52,936 nucleotides of DNA from Granulicella sp. (GTDB lineage: Bacteria; Acidobacteriota; Terriglobia; Terriglobales; Acidobacteriaceae), in NCBI GenBank assembly GCA_025408425.1, contig JANXYX010000022.1, forward strand, positions 1-52,936, written 5' to 3'. The notes under the pieces are model-generated. The model was given only the letters and a program-made list of their open reading frames with translations. It was not told the DNA's origin and made no database searches. The position numbers and the translations under genes are program-made. This document shows positions 20,087 through 30,660 of this stretch, in pieces (positions within the stretch are counted from its first letter, which is position 1; each line of letters begins with the position of its first letter).

Positions 20087-20330
20087 CGTCGTCCTTCTGC
20101 CAGTCGATACTGACCAGCGTCTCTCCCTCGGCATAAAAGGCAGAACTTCCTTGCTCTTCGTAGGTGTTTGGATCCGAAGACCACTCCACCTGGTCGTAGA
20201 TCAGGTGCTGGCCGCCCTCAATGTCAGTAGTAGCACTCAATAATCGCGCCATTACCTGATGGCTGTCCGAGAAGGTCATCTTGACTCGCTTGCCTTCCAA
20301 GGCCGCAACGTCTGCAAACAGATTGTCCAT
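20070..20330 (-). CDS. Small conserved-looking hypothetical protein upstream of mutM
   Basis: 86 residues (MDNLFADVAALEGKRVKMTF...). The reading is compatible with a small SH3/Sm-like beta fold (KRVKMTFSDSHQVMARLL), but this is only an impression. No cysteine, signal or membrane segment. It overlaps mutM by 17 nt on the same strand and is divergent from purA. Function not recognised. Confidence 0.65.
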   Translation of the reverse strand: MDNLFADVAALEGKRVKMTFSDSHQVMARLLSATTDIEGGQHLIYDQVEWSSDPNTYEEQGSSAFYAEGETLVSIDWQKDDDAGTT

Positions 20331-20417
20331 CGGCCCACACTCCAGTCCGCAGTATAGAATTAGTCATGGGCGTGGATACTTCTCCGCGTACCTACCCCTC
20401 CGGAGCAAGAATCTCTC

Positions 20418-21728
20418 GTGACTCAACGCAAATCAGCGGTAATCCTCGGTGCCCAGTGGGGCGATGAAGGCAAAGGCAAGATCGTCGATGTCCTTTCCGA
20501 AAAATTCAACGTTGTCGCACGTTATGCTGGCGGCCACAACGCCGGCCACACCGTTATTATCAAGGGCCGCAAGTTCGTCCTGCAGCTAATCCCCTGCGGC
20601 GTCCTGCGTCCGGAGTGCAAGGGCATCATCGGCAATGGCGTTGTGCTCGACCCCATGGCCTTCCTCAACGAAGTCAAGAAGCTCAAGGACGCTGGCCTGC
20701 CCATCGACGGTCAGCTCTTCGTCTCCAACCGCGCCCAGGTCATCCTGCCCTACCACCGCATGATCGAGCTTGCCGCCGAGAACGCACCCGGCCGCACCAA
20801 GATCGGAACCACCAGCCGCGGCATCGGTCCTGCGTACGAAGACAAGATGCACCGCAGCGGCCTACGTGTCGTCGACCTGTTGAACTCCGCGCTGCTCCGC
20901 ACGCACATCGAGAACGCCTGCCACGAGAAGAACGCCATCGCCCACGCGCTCTTCGGCACCGAGCCCCTCGACCCCAAGCAGATGTACGAGGACTACGCCC
21001 GCGCCGCCGAGAAGCTTGCTCCCTTCGTCGCCGACACGGCCGTCATGCTCAACGAGGCCTTCAAGAACGGCGACAAGGTCATGTTCGAAGGCGCACAAGG
21101 CGCACTGCTCGACATCGATCACGGAACTTATCCCTTCGTCACCAGTTCATCGGCAACCGCTGGCGGAGCCGTCACCGGAACCGGCGTTGGACCCACCATG
21201 ATCGGCACTGTCATCGGCGTCACCAAGGCCTACGTCACCCGCGTCGGCGAAGGTCCGTTCCCTACCGAGATCCACGACAACTCCGCCGACCTGCTCCGCG
21301 CTCGCGGTCAGGAGTACGGTGCAGTCACCGGACGTCCCCGCCGCTGCGGCTGGCTCGATCTGCCCCTGCTCCGCTACTCCAACATGATCAACGGAACCGA
21401 GTGGCTCGTCGTCACCAAGATGGACGTCATGGACGAGTGCGCTGAGATTCCCGTCTGCATCGGCTACAAAGTCAACGGCAAGCTCACGGACACCATTCCC
21501 GCCGACATGCCCGGTTTTCACGCCATTCAGCCCGTCTACACCACGCTCAAGGGGTGGAACTCCTCTACCGAAGGCATCACCGAGTTCGACAAACTGCCAC
21601 AACTGGCGCAGGATTACCTCTACTTCCTCGAAAAGGAATCCGGCGCAAAGATTGGCATGGTTTCCACGGGCCCCGATCGCGACCAAACCATGACGATGCC
21701 CGCATTCGCTGATGCGCTCAAGGCATAA
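20418..21728 (+). CDS. purA: Adenylosuccinate synthetase
   Basis: Joins IMP and aspartate with GTP to make adenylosuccinate, the first committed step to AMP. 436 residues. It starts at GTG (20418). The N-terminal GTP loop GAQWGDEGKGKIVD and the IMP-binding ARYAGGHNAGHTV are exact family signatures. Later come GTTSRGIGPAYEDK, FEGAQGALLDIDHGTYPFVTSS and GRPRRCGWLDLPLLRY. Cytoplasmic. A small monooxygenase-fold gene follows 33 nt downstream, probably in the same transcript. Confidence 0.96.
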   Translation: MTQRKSAVILGAQWGDEGKGKIVDVLSEKFNVVARYAGGHNAGHTVIIKGRKFVLQLIPCGVLRPECKGIIGNGVVLDPMAFLNEVKKLKDAGLPIDGQLFVSNRAQVILPYHRMIELAAENAPGRTKIGTTSRGIGPAYEDKMHRSGLRVVDLLNSALLRTHIENACHEKNAIAHALFGTEPLDPKQMYEDYARAAEKLAPFVADTAVMLNEAFKNGDKVMFEGAQGALLDIDHGTYPFVTSSSATAGGAVTGTGVGPTMIGTVIGVTKAYVTRVGEGPFPTEIHDNSADLLRARGQEYGAVTGRPRRCGWLDLPLLRYSNMINGTEWLVVTKMDVMDECAEIPVCIGYKVNGKLTDTIPADMPGFHAIQPVYTTLKGWNSSTEGITEFDKLPQLAQDYLYFLEKESGAKIGMVSTGPDRDQTMTMPAFADALKA

Positions 21729-21761
21729 CCAGGGCATATCTGGAAAGAAGAGGCCGTAATT

Positions 21762-22049
21762 ATGGTGAGCTTTACCGTTCGCTTACGTTTCGATCAGGAT
21801 GACCACGAAAAGGTCGCCGATATTCTCTGCCATCTGACCGCTGCCACTCGCCAGGAGCCCGGCTGCGTCAGCTATATCCCCCACTTCGTCGAAGGCGACA
21901 ACACCACTGTCCTGATCTACGAGCAGTACAAGGACGAGGCCGCTCTCGACTTCCACCGCAGCGCACCTCACTTCGCCCAGTACGCCATTGGTGGCCTCTA
22001 CCAGTTGATGAAAGAGCGACAGATCGAGAATCTTACTGCAGTCTGCTAG
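21762..22049 (+). CDS. Antibiotic biosynthesis monooxygenase (ABM)-fold small protein
   Basis: 95 residues of the dimeric alpha/beta ABM fold (YgiN-like putative quinol monooxygenases). Signs are the N-terminal strand VSFTVRLRF, then HLTAATRQEPGCVSYIPH, NTTVLIYEQYKDEAALDFHRSAPHF. Small enzymes of this fold act on quinones, or remain untested. No cofactor site is needed in the family. Its position 33 nt after purA suggests cotranscription. A strong hairpin follows. Confidence 0.82.
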   Translation: MVSFTVRLRFDQDDHEKVADILCHLTAATRQEPGCVSYIPHFVEGDNTTVLIYEQYKDEAALDFHRSAPHFAQYAIGGLYQLMKERQIENLTAVC

Positions 22050-22112
22050 CTCAGACCTCTCGTTCAGACTGCTAGACAGCCCCATCCTGCGTCACATCCT
22101 GCCGCATGAATC

Positions 22113-22153
22113 ACAATCAAGGCTGGTTCCGACTCGGAGCCAGCCTTGATTGT
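22113..22153 (+). terminator. Long hairpin after the purA operon
   Basis: 14-bp inverted repeat ACAATCAAGGCTGG / CCAGCCTTGATTGT extended inside the loop by TCCGA/TCGGA, giving an almost fully paired stem. The following T run is weak (TGACCTCTAACTTC). It lies 64 nt after the ABM gene stop. Confidence 0.7.
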
Positions 22154-22265
22154 TGACCTCTAACTTCGCCACGCGTCAAACCTGGTAAGAAAGCCGCTGG
22201 AATGCGCTCAATGGCCGTCTTCTACGTCTTTAGTGTTAAAGCGTATGCATTTACCGCAAGTTGCT

Positions 22266-22295
22266 TTGACTCTGCTCGGTAAACCAGCCTAATAT
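22266..22295 (+). promoter_or_regulatory. Sigma-70-type promoter, start of transcription close to the next ATG
   Basis: TTGACT, an 18-nt spacer, then TAATAT. The usual start point would be about 7 nt past the -10 box, near 22302. The ATG of the next gene is at 22307, and there is no Shine-Dalgarno sequence, so the mRNA may be leaderless or nearly so. Confidence 0.6.
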
Positions 22296-22306
22296 CCAGT
22301 ACGCCT

Positions 22307-23005
22307 ATGCAGTACCGTGTGTACTCTCGCCCTGTTTCACTCCTCGCCGTTCTTGCCCTGACGATCTTGATCGCTGCGCCCGTTTTTGCGACGCAGCGTC
22401 AGCAGAAACGCGACTATAAACAGCAGGTCGAAGCACTTGAAGAGCAGTGGCGTCAGATCCAGATGGCTAACGACGTCAACGCCATGGATAAGCTTCTCTC
22501 CGATGACTACATCGGTATCTCCATGACAGGGCAGATCTACACCAAGGCCCAGCAGCTTGAACGCATGCGCACCAAAAAGTTGACGCTGACCCAGATCAAG
22601 TTTGACGAGATGAAGGTCAAGCTGATCGGTGCCATCGCAATCGTCACCTCGCGCACAGACATTGAGGGTATCAACGACGATATGCCCGTCAAAGGGACAT
22701 ACCGCTACACCCGCGTCTACAAACGTCTACCCTCAGGCGCCTGGAAGATCACCAGCTTTGAGGCTACCCGCGTTCCCCGGCCCAAACCCGCTCCCGGCGA
22801 AGCGCCCGTTCCGTCTGCTGCACCGCGGGGCGGCCCAGACATGAAGTCTCCCAATCCAATCGAGCTGGTCAAGCCAATATCCTTCCAACCCGAGTCCGTG
22901 CTGGTCAATGGCAGTCGGCCGGCCAGATCGTTCACTAGCAGAAAGAACCCGCCCCAGGTGGGCAGGTTCTCTCATATGTGGCGACTAATGCGGGCCAGGC
23001 ACTAG
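22307..23005 (+). CDS. Secreted NTF2-like (DUF4440/SnoaL-type) protein
   Basis: 232 residues with a signal peptide (SLLAVLALTILIAAPVFA). A coiled start VEALEEQWRQIQMANDVNAMDKLLSDDYIGIS follows, then VTSRTDIEG...YRYTRVYKRLPSGAWKITSFEAT. This is the usual NTF2-like/DUF4440 layout. The Pro-rich C-terminus is low-complexity. The last ~30 residues (SFTSRKNPPQVGRFSHMWR) lie over a DNA hairpin AGAACC...GGTTCT at about 22943-22971. That may mean the coding frame runs through an old terminator. Such domains bind small ligands or act as enzymes; the role here is unknown. Confidence 0.78.
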   Translation: MQYRVYSRPVSLLAVLALTILIAAPVFATQRQQKRDYKQQVEALEEQWRQIQMANDVNAMDKLLSDDYIGISMTGQIYTKAQQLERMRTKKLTLTQIKFDEMKVKLIGAIAIVTSRTDIEGINDDMPVKGTYRYTRVYKRLPSGAWKITSFEATRVPRPKPAPGEAPVPSAAPRGGPDMKSPNPIELVKPISFQPESVLVNGSRPARSFTSRKNPPQVGRFSHMWRLMRARH

Positions 23006-23014
23006 CCAGTTCGA

Positions 23015-23317
23015 CTAAGCGATCCTCGATCCGTCGATGCTCTTCTGTGTTGTTTTGACCGGAAGCAGCGATCCATTCAAATTCAACGCCAGTAGTCTGC
23101 GATCCAGTGATCGAGTCGCACCAGTAAGTTTTGCATCTTCTGATTCTTTGGGTAGCGCGATAAATGCCGTCTTGCCCACGGCGGCGGTTCGCCCTTTTCT
23201 TCCTGAAATCAGGTAAGGCCGCGACGGATCCGTCAAATTGCCTGGATTTGCCTGTCGGCTGGGGGGAGGAAGTACGTTTCTTAAAGAGGCTGGGGTATGT
23301 GACTTCAAAGTTGCCAT
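23015..23317 (-). CDS. Hypothetical protein downstream of the HIT gene
   Basis: 100 residues, Ser/Leu/Arg-rich (MATLKSHTPASLRNVLPPPS...), without recognised domain, signal or membrane helix. GAGGG lies 4-5 nt before the ATG, and it is 52 nt downstream of the HIT gene on the same strand. These two facts are the only support for it. It may be a chance frame. Confidence 0.4.
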   Translation of the reverse strand: MATLKSHTPASLRNVLPPPSRQANPGNLTDPSRPYLISGRKGRTAAVGKTAFIALPKESEDAKLTGATRSLDRRLLALNLNGSLLPVKTTQKSIDGSRIA

Positions 23318-23369
23318 GACGCCCTCACTTGATCGGAGTTTTGGCGAAATCTCACAGTCGTCGTATGTA

Positions 23370-23975
23370 CTAGTCTGATGGGCCCGGGGAGGTACGAGTT
23401 GCCTTCTCTTTCACTGCTAGTCGCAACTTACTCCATGTGACGTCCAACGTCTCTGGAAGTACCCGAGTTTCGGCGACAGTTGTCATGAAATTAACGTCGC
23501 CACTCCATCGGGGCAGTCCATGCATGTGCAGATGATTCGCCACGCCGGCGCCTGCTGCTTGCCCAAGATTCAATCCGAAGTTCAACCCGTCGGGCTGGTA
23601 CACCTCGCGCAGACACGTCTCCATCAACTGAGCGATCTGCATCATCTCCCGCGCGACTGTGTCAGACATCTGTGCAAGTGATGCCACATGAGCGTACGGC
23701 ACAATCATCAGATGTCCCGTGCTGTAAGGATAGGCGTTCAGGCATACAAAGCAGCTCTCGCCCCGGTGCAAAAGATACACCGCCTTCTCAGCTTCTTCCA
23801 CATCCATACCGTGTGCGATCGCATAGTTGGCTGCGTCCATCATGTTGCAGAAAACGCAGTGTCTATCCTCGCTCTCGGGCCACGCGTCCAGGCTCAGCGG
23901 CACACCCTTGCGCCGCGTTCTTGTATCCGCTCCCGTGATGTAGTTGTAGCGCCACGGCGTCCAGAGCAGGTCCAT
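23370..23975 (-). CDS. HIT-family nucleotide hydrolase/phosphorylase
   Basis: 201-residue histidine-triad protein. The catalytic motif is NHLHMHGLPRW (His-x-His-x-His). The substrate-pocket segments CVFCNMMD, CFVCLNAYPYSTGHLMIVPYAHV and NFGLNLGQAAGAGV match the Ap4A phosphorylase/HIT group. The CxxC pair in CVFC may bind zinc. The N-terminus LWTPWRYNYI is typical of this branch. It probably acts on dinucleoside polyphosphates or nucleotide conjugates in the cytoplasm; the exact substrate is unknown. Confidence 0.9.
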   Translation of the reverse strand: MDLLWTPWRYNYITGADTRTRRKGVPLSLDAWPESEDRHCVFCNMMDAANYAIAHGMDVEEAEKAVYLLHRGESCFVCLNAYPYSTGHLMIVPYAHVASLAQMSDTVAREMMQIAQLMETCLREVYQPDGLNFGLNLGQAAGAGVANHLHMHGLPRWSGDVNFMTTVAETRVLPETLDVTWSKLRLAVKEKATRTSPGPSD

Positions 23976-24094
23976 ACGGGCGAGTATAGCGACGATTCCG
24001 CAACCCGGCGGATCAGTCCTTGCCTATGTCGCCTTTCAGTTACTGGAAGACGACAAATCAGCAGCACGTTAGCCAACAGGAACAAAACAAAAGG

Positions 24095-24117
24095 GCTGCC
24101 GCAATCTGCGGCAGCCT
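24095..24117 (-). terminator. Rho-independent terminator of the barrel-protein gene
   Basis: Perfect 10-bp stem GGCTGCCGCA / TGCGGCAGCC with a 3-nt loop. On the - strand it is followed by CTTTTGTTTTGTT. It lies 39 nt beyond the stop of the gene at 24157. Confidence 0.88.
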
Positions 24118-24156
24118 GTCCTGTACTGGCAATCTCCCAGTAGAACTGCCGGTGCG

Positions 24157-25236
24157 TTAGAACGAGTGCGAGATCGAGGCAATGACGGTGTAGTCCGAGA
24201 AGGCTGCATCTCCATGCACCGTCGGTCCATTGGCAATGTCGGTGACGCTGCGCTTCCGGTTCCGCTCCAGAGCCCACGGGCCGCTCACGTTCACTTCATA
24301 CCGTCTCCAGGAGTACATCACTCCCGGCTCAAAGGAGATCACGTAGCCAGGTCGGCGGAAGCCATCGCTCTTGCCGAAAGCATCCCGCACCGGAATCCCC
24401 TCCATTCGTCCGCCAACGCTCAGCGCCAGGCCGCGAATCCTCGGAATATTCCGCGAAACTCCACCACGCCAAAGATACTGGTCTGTGGCCGAGTTCACGC
24501 CTTCGCCCTTTGCAGACCGGTAGGTCAGCACGCCGGTCGTATTCTCCGGGCTGAAGAGCCACGATCCAGTGAAGTAGCCATAGGTGTGGAAGTAAAGTTC
24601 GCGATAAGCCTGCGTCGCCAGCGAGAAACCCCAGGTACCATCGCCCGGCTGGATCGACTCATCGAACGGCTGAACCTGAAGTGTTCCATTCGACAGCAGC
24701 TTCTGGCCCTTTGCATCATTGATGCCCGTTGGCAGCTTCAGTGAGGCTGAGAGCGCGATGTTGCCATGGCTCTCGGTTGGCGGCCGCCAGACCCAGGCCT
24801 GCGCACCCACGGTCACGTCGCCAATGCCGCCGGACCGAAACGTGTTGCGGGGGTTAGCCCCTTGGGTGTGCCGTGTGGCTGTCATGGCTGGAATGTCAGC
24901 AATCACGCTCCAGCGAGGAGTGATCTGGTAGCTCAGGCCAAGGTCGTACAGATCGGCATGGTTCTGCACTTCATTGTGTGCGGTCTCACGCTGCAACTGG
25001 TAGACCGTTCCAACATAGTGGCGAAACGAGCTATACGTCCGGAAGCCGGTGGTCACCGTCAATCCATGGAGAAAATTCGATGAGCCGGGCCGTTCCGTGG
25101 ATAACAGTCCGGAGATCACAGGTTGTGCTGAGTGGGCTGCGACGCAGCCTTGCGCCAGTCCGCTCTTTGCCGCTCCTGTAAGAGTAAGTGCTGCCGCAAT
25201 AATTCCTATCTTGCTTGTTTGTGCTATTCCGCGCAT
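24157..25236 (-). CDS. Outer-membrane beta-barrel protein of the 'transporter'/phenol-degradation MetA type
   Basis: 359 residues with a signal peptide (IGIIAAALTLTGAAKSGLA). It has alternating-strand repeats such as DLGLSYQITPRWSVIADIPAM, GGIGDVTVGAQAWVW and NIALSASLKLPTG, and ends in an aromatic residue (VIASISHSF), as expected for outer-membrane barrels. The GDV(T)VGA and KLPTG features suit the family called putative MetA-pathway or 'transporter' proteins, whose substrates are not known. AGGAG lies 8 nt before the ATG, and it has its own terminator. It is divergent from the thioredoxin-like gene, with a 262-nt gap. Confidence 0.78.
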   Translation of the reverse strand: MRGIAQTSKIGIIAAALTLTGAAKSGLAQGCVAAHSAQPVISGLLSTERPGSSNFLHGLTVTTGFRTYSSFRHYVGTVYQLQRETAHNEVQNHADLYDLGLSYQITPRWSVIADIPAMTATRHTQGANPRNTFRSGGIGDVTVGAQAWVWRPPTESHGNIALSASLKLPTGINDAKGQKLLSNGTLQVQPFDESIQPGDGTWGFSLATQAYRELYFHTYGYFTGSWLFSPENTTGVLTYRSAKGEGVNSATDQYLWRGGVSRNIPRIRGLALSVGGRMEGIPVRDAFGKSDGFRRPGYVISFEPGVMYSWRRYEVNVSGPWALERNRKRSVTDIANGPTVHGDAAFSDYTVIASISHSF

Positions 25237-25498
25237 CTTGCTGGCTCCTGAAATGAAAACTAGTTGGCCATAAACAGTCCTGGCCTCTCATCGATCCACT
25301 ACAACTTTTGAGTAACGTGAGAGTCAGAACAGTAACAGCCTCAAACACCATCGTCGTGAGTCCACGGGAGGATTCTTTTCTCCATCTTTTGGTGGAGCCG
25401 CGGAGCGCCGCAATCCACTACACTGCCTGTGCATCGGTATCCTCGCAAACTGTTCTTGCGATCAATCCGCCCAACTCCAGCACCATTCAGGAACCCAC

Positions 25499-26041
25499 GT
25501 GAAGAAGTTGATCTACCGCGCAATCGCTCCCTTGCTCCTTATCTGTGGGGTGCTTGCACCTGTCCGCGGCTTCGCTTTTGCCAAGACCGCGCCAAATCTC
25601 ACAGCCAGGGACCTTGCCGGTCAGACCCAGAAGCTCTCTGCGCTCCGCGGTCAGATTGTTGTGCTCAGCTTCTGGGCCACATGGTGCGCACCCTGCCGCG
25701 AAGAGCTGCCCCGACTCTCCCGCCTCAGTCAGACCTATGTTGGTAAAAACGTCCGCTTCATCGCAGTCTCGGTGGACGAGCCCAAAGACTACAAGAAAAT
25801 TGCGCCGTTCCTGCAGATGAAGGACATTCACCTCGACACATGGATCGGCGCAGACGTTGACACACTCGGCAAATTTGGGATGGGCGACATCGTTCCCGGC
25901 ACCGTCATCATCGACCCGCAGGGAATGGTCATCACCCGCATTATGGGTGAGGCTCAGGACTCGGATGTCCAATCTCGAATCGACTGGTTGTTGAACGGCC
26001 GCCCTGGCCCAGCACCCGAAGAGAAGCTGAAGCGCTACTAG
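25499..26041 (+). CDS. TlpA-like periplasmic thioredoxin-fold protein
   Basis: 180 residues starting at GTG, with AGGA about 7 nt ahead. A signal peptide or anchor (IAPLLLICGVLAPVRGFAFA) leads into APNLTARDLAGQTQKLSALRGQIVVLSFWATWC. The active site is W-Cys63-A-P-Cys66. VRFIAVSVDEPKDYKKIAPFLQM and GTVIIDPQGMVI follow. This is the TlpA/ResA layout of periplasmic thiol-disulfide reductases. The target is unknown; cytochrome c maturation is a common one. It is convergent with the beta-propeller gene 10 nt downstream. Confidence 0.9.
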   Translation: MKKLIYRAIAPLLLICGVLAPVRGFAFAKTAPNLTARDLAGQTQKLSALRGQIVVLSFWATWCAPCREELPRLSRLSQTYVGKNVRFIAVSVDEPKDYKKIAPFLQMKDIHLDTWIGADVDTLGKFGMGDIVPGTVIIDPQGMVITRIMGEAQDSDVQSRIDWLLNGRPGPAPEEKLKRY

Positions 26042-26051
26042 CGCTTCACTC

Positions 26052-27140
26052 TTAGCGTCCCGACGCCCAGGCCAGCCCGTCCGGCTCCGGTCCCACATCC
26101 ACCCGCCCCACCACCTCCAGAGCCTTCAGGTCGATGATCGCCACATAGTTATCCGGTGAGCACGCCACAAACGCGCGGCTCCCGTCCGGCTGCATCTGGA
26201 TTCCAGCCGCGCCATGGCCAATTTTGATCCGCTTCAACTGCTTGCGGCTCGCCACGTCGTACACCGCCACGTCAGCACCGCCAAGGCTGGAGATTAGTGC
26301 CAGCTTGCCATCAACAGTGAACTTCAGCCGGTTGGCCCCCCGCATATCTGCCGCCAGCGTCTGCGTCACTTTCTTGCTGGCTCGGTCGATAATGGAGACC
26401 GTCCCGTCCTGAGCGTTAGCGACCCATATCTCCCGCGCATCGGGGGACACATCGAACCCCTCCGCCCCATTCCCTACCGGAATCACCGTCTCTGTCCAAT
26501 CGCCAGCAGGATTCGCAGGCGGAGGCATCCGCGGAGGCCCACCCGGGCCAGCTCCCATTCCCGCAGGGGGAGGCCCACCCGGCCCACGCCTCGTACTCTT
26601 TTCGATCAGCGTAACCGTCCCGGAGCTCACGTTGGTCGTCGCCATCCAGCTCTGGTCGGCTGCCACAAAGATCATGTGTGTCCGGTCTTGTCCTGTGCCC
26701 AGAACCCAATCGACTTTGTTAGCCGCTGGATCGTACCGGCCAAACGCCTTGGCAGCCTCAGCCGTAAACCACACCTTTCCTGCCACAAAAACGAGTCCGT
26801 GCGGCCCTCGCAATGGCCCAAGATCCACGGCCGGCAGTGTCTTCATCCCCACAAGGTCAAGTACAGTGATCGAGTTATACAGTCCTGAACCATAGTTTGA
26901 GACATAGGCCGTACGACCATCCGCAGACGCTACCACCTCATGAGGATCGTTCCCCACAGGGAGCTTCCCCAGCACTTTAAGGCTGACTGGATCAACGATC
27001 GACAAAGTATGGTCATGTTTCGAGAGCGCCAATAGCCTCTCAACCGGAGCCGTCTGCGCGTTCGCAATACAGGAGGACAACCCCACCCCCGCCAGTAATA
27101 AGCGTCGAACGCCGACCGCTAACCCATCTCTAATCTTCAT
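26052..27140 (-). CDS. Secreted YncE-type beta-propeller protein
   Basis: 362 residues with a signal peptide ending near SCIANAQ. It is made of repeated propeller blades: HDHTLSIVDPVSLKVLGKLPVGNDPHEV, GRTAYVSNYGSG, AREIWVANAQDGTVSIIDRASKKV and SRAFVACSPDNYVAIIDLKALEVV. A Gly/Pro-rich insert (about residues 185-205) breaks one blade. It resembles YVTN/YncE-type seven-bladed propellers. No catalytic residues are recognised; it may bind a surface or redox partner. It is convergent with the thioredoxin-like gene and divergent from rpsA. Confidence 0.82.
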   Translation of the reverse strand: MKIRDGLAVGVRRLLLAGVGLSSCIANAQTAPVERLLALSKHDHTLSIVDPVSLKVLGKLPVGNDPHEVVASADGRTAYVSNYGSGLYNSITVLDLVGMKTLPAVDLGPLRGPHGLVFVAGKVWFTAEAAKAFGRYDPAANKVDWVLGTGQDRTHMIFVAADQSWMATTNVSSGTVTLIEKSTRRGPGGPPPAGMGAGPGGPPRMPPPANPAGDWTETVIPVGNGAEGFDVSPDAREIWVANAQDGTVSIIDRASKKVTQTLAADMRGANRLKFTVDGKLALISSLGGADVAVYDVASRKQLKRIKIGHGAAGIQMQPDGSRAFVACSPDNYVAIIDLKALEVVGRVDVGPEPDGLAWASGR

Positions 27141-27475
27141 GGCTATGTATCCTACACGCCTAGGACCACAGTGCGAACCTCGCCAGCACCAACCATCAGG
27201 TGCAGCAGAAATAACCGTCTATTCATGCTTTGCAGGCGAATCACTCTACTGAAGGGTTGACGTTTGGCCTGCGACGATCTAATATTTTTAGTGAGCCACT
27301 GCGTGTGGGACCCAAGTGCAGCCGCTCCTCTTCAAGAGCCCAATTCGTTCCTGCCTGCCGAAGTTGTTTCGGGGATAGAGAAACCAACCAACATCCTCTC
27401 CGGATTGTTGATTGTTCCCGACGACAACGCTGCTAAGCATGGAGCGAATGCTTGGATCCCGGAGTCCGCATCATC
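27141..27475. promoter_or_regulatory. 335-nt region with a strong sigma-70 promoter and long rpsA leader
   Basis: TTGACG (27257-27262), a 17-nt spacer and TAATAT (27280-27285) form a good sigma-70 promoter for rpsA. It implies a 5' untranslated leader of about 185 nt, long enough for autogenous control by S1 as known in E. coli. A 72-codon frame starting at TTG (27264) crosses the rpsA start; it has no ribosome site or family features and is not called. The left part holds the promoter of the propeller gene. Confidence 0.6.
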
Positions 27476-29437
<1,962 letters not shown>

Positions 29438-29460
29438 CTCAGCCTTACCAAATCACCAGA

Positions 29461-29488
29461 AGGCCGTCCCCACCGGGACGGCCTTTTT
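29461..29488 (+). terminator. Rho-independent terminator of rpsA
   Basis: Perfect 10-bp stem AGGCCGTCCC / GGGACGGCCT, loop CACC, then a T tract, 24 nt after the rpsA stop. Confidence 0.92.
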
Positions 29489-29594
29489 ACTGTCATCCAG
29501 TATTGCTGCGGAATGATTCGCGCCCAACCGCGCGAGGGCCGCCACCACCCTCAGGTTGAATGTCACGCGTCAGGGATTTGTCCTACCCAAACAG

Positions 29595-29620
29595 AACGGC
29601 CGCCTCTCGGGACGGCCGTT
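29595..29620 (-). terminator. Hairpin after the membrane-protein gene
   Basis: 8-bp stem AACGGCCG / CGGCCGTT. It lies 25 nt beyond the stop of the 29645 gene on the - strand and is followed by CTGTTTGGG. The U tract is short, so function is only probable. Confidence 0.5.
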
Positions 29621-29644
29621 CCATTTGAAACCAATGAAAACTGT

Positions 29645-30571
29645 CTAAGCGGAGCGGGAGAGCATCCCCATACCAGATGAGGCAGGTGCGGAGATCCCCG
29701 ACGACATTCCAGGAGTCATCTTTGCAGATGCGCGCAACATCACTTCGATCTCTGCCGGAGCAAACATCTCTGGCGGAATCCCACCAACCGCTACAAAGCC
29801 CGGATCATCGCCAAGCGCCATGGAAATCTGGTTCCAGCGCAGAAACGGTGAGGTCGTAGGAAGGATGATCATGCGTCGCTTGGGCTCAGGCAGGGTGAAG
29901 TAGGCAGACCACAGGAACAGCGCAATGCAGCCCGTAATCCCATCCACAATATTTACAGTCGAATAAACACTCGAGTTATGAGAGAGCCAGGCTGAATCGA
30001 CAAGCCGTACGGACGCCATCACCCCAAGGCCAAGGCTCACGCCGAAGATCCTGCTTTGGAAAGTCAGTCCCATCGGGCGGATCGCAAAGCATACAAAAAG
30101 TAGCAGACACAAAGTCAAAATACTCGTGGTCTGCTGCAACTGGCTTACCGCAGTGACGACAAAATTCAGTCCGGTCAGGTGGGGTGCTACAGCCATGCCG
30201 ATCGCAATAGCAACCGAGATCGCAGCGGCCCAGCGAAACACTAAAATCCCAAGTGTCGCCAAACCTTTCAATGGAGCCATCGCCAGTTTGAAGATGCTAT
30301 AGATCACAATGAGCGACAGGATCGCTTCTGTCGCATAACTGATCCAGTAGACGTAAAAATAAGCGTGATACGCTACGTGCTTTTCAAGCACTCGCCCACT
30401 CAGACTCATGAGGGTAAGGCACGTGGCTCCTGCAAATAGCCTGACACTCAAAAGCATCGTCAAGGAGAAAAACTTGCGAACTGATCCGCTATGGAAAAGC
30501 GATACGAGAACGAAAGCACAGCACAACGGATCTAGGTACGAAAGTAGAGCAACGAAAGAGTGAGAGGTCAT
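29645..30571 (-). CDS. Multi-pass membrane protein of unknown function
   Basis: 308 residues. Six or seven hydrophobic helices are visible, for example ALLSYLDPLCCAFVLVSLFH, SLIVIYSIFKLAM, ILVFRWAAAISVAIAIGMAV and ILTLCLLLFVCFAI. A cytoplasmic-looking tail with Ala/Pro/Met/Gly-rich ending (SGISAPASSGMGMLSRSA) follows. The layout (short hydrophilic loops, conserved-looking YAYF/YWISYATE segment) resembles uncharacterised 7-TM proteins of acidobacteria, but no family could be named. No catalytic motif is seen. It is a single gene with a hairpin behind it. Confidence 0.72.
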   Translation of the reverse strand: MTSHSFVALLSYLDPLCCAFVLVSLFHSGSVRKFFSLTMLLSVRLFAGATCLTLMSLSGRVLEKHVAYHAYFYVYWISYATEAILSLIVIYSIFKLAMAPLKGLATLGILVFRWAAAISVAIAIGMAVAPHLTGLNFVVTAVSQLQQTTSILTLCLLLFVCFAIRPMGLTFQSRIFGVSLGLGVMASVRLVDSAWLSHNSSVYSTVNIVDGITGCIALFLWSAYFTLPEPKRRMIILPTTSPFLRWNQISMALGDDPGFVAVGGIPPEMFAPAEIEVMLRASAKMTPGMSSGISAPASSGMGMLSRSA

Positions 30572-30660
30572 ATCGGTCCCCGTAAGCTAAGCCAAGCGTA
30601 GCTTATCCAGGAGATAGATACAAGAAATTAGTTACCAAAGTTTGTAATCAAATGAGTTCT

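Noticed and set aside
25237..25498. 64-codon frame upstream of the TlpA-like gene
   Set aside because: Starts at TTG, lacks a ribosome site and family features; more likely promoter DNA.
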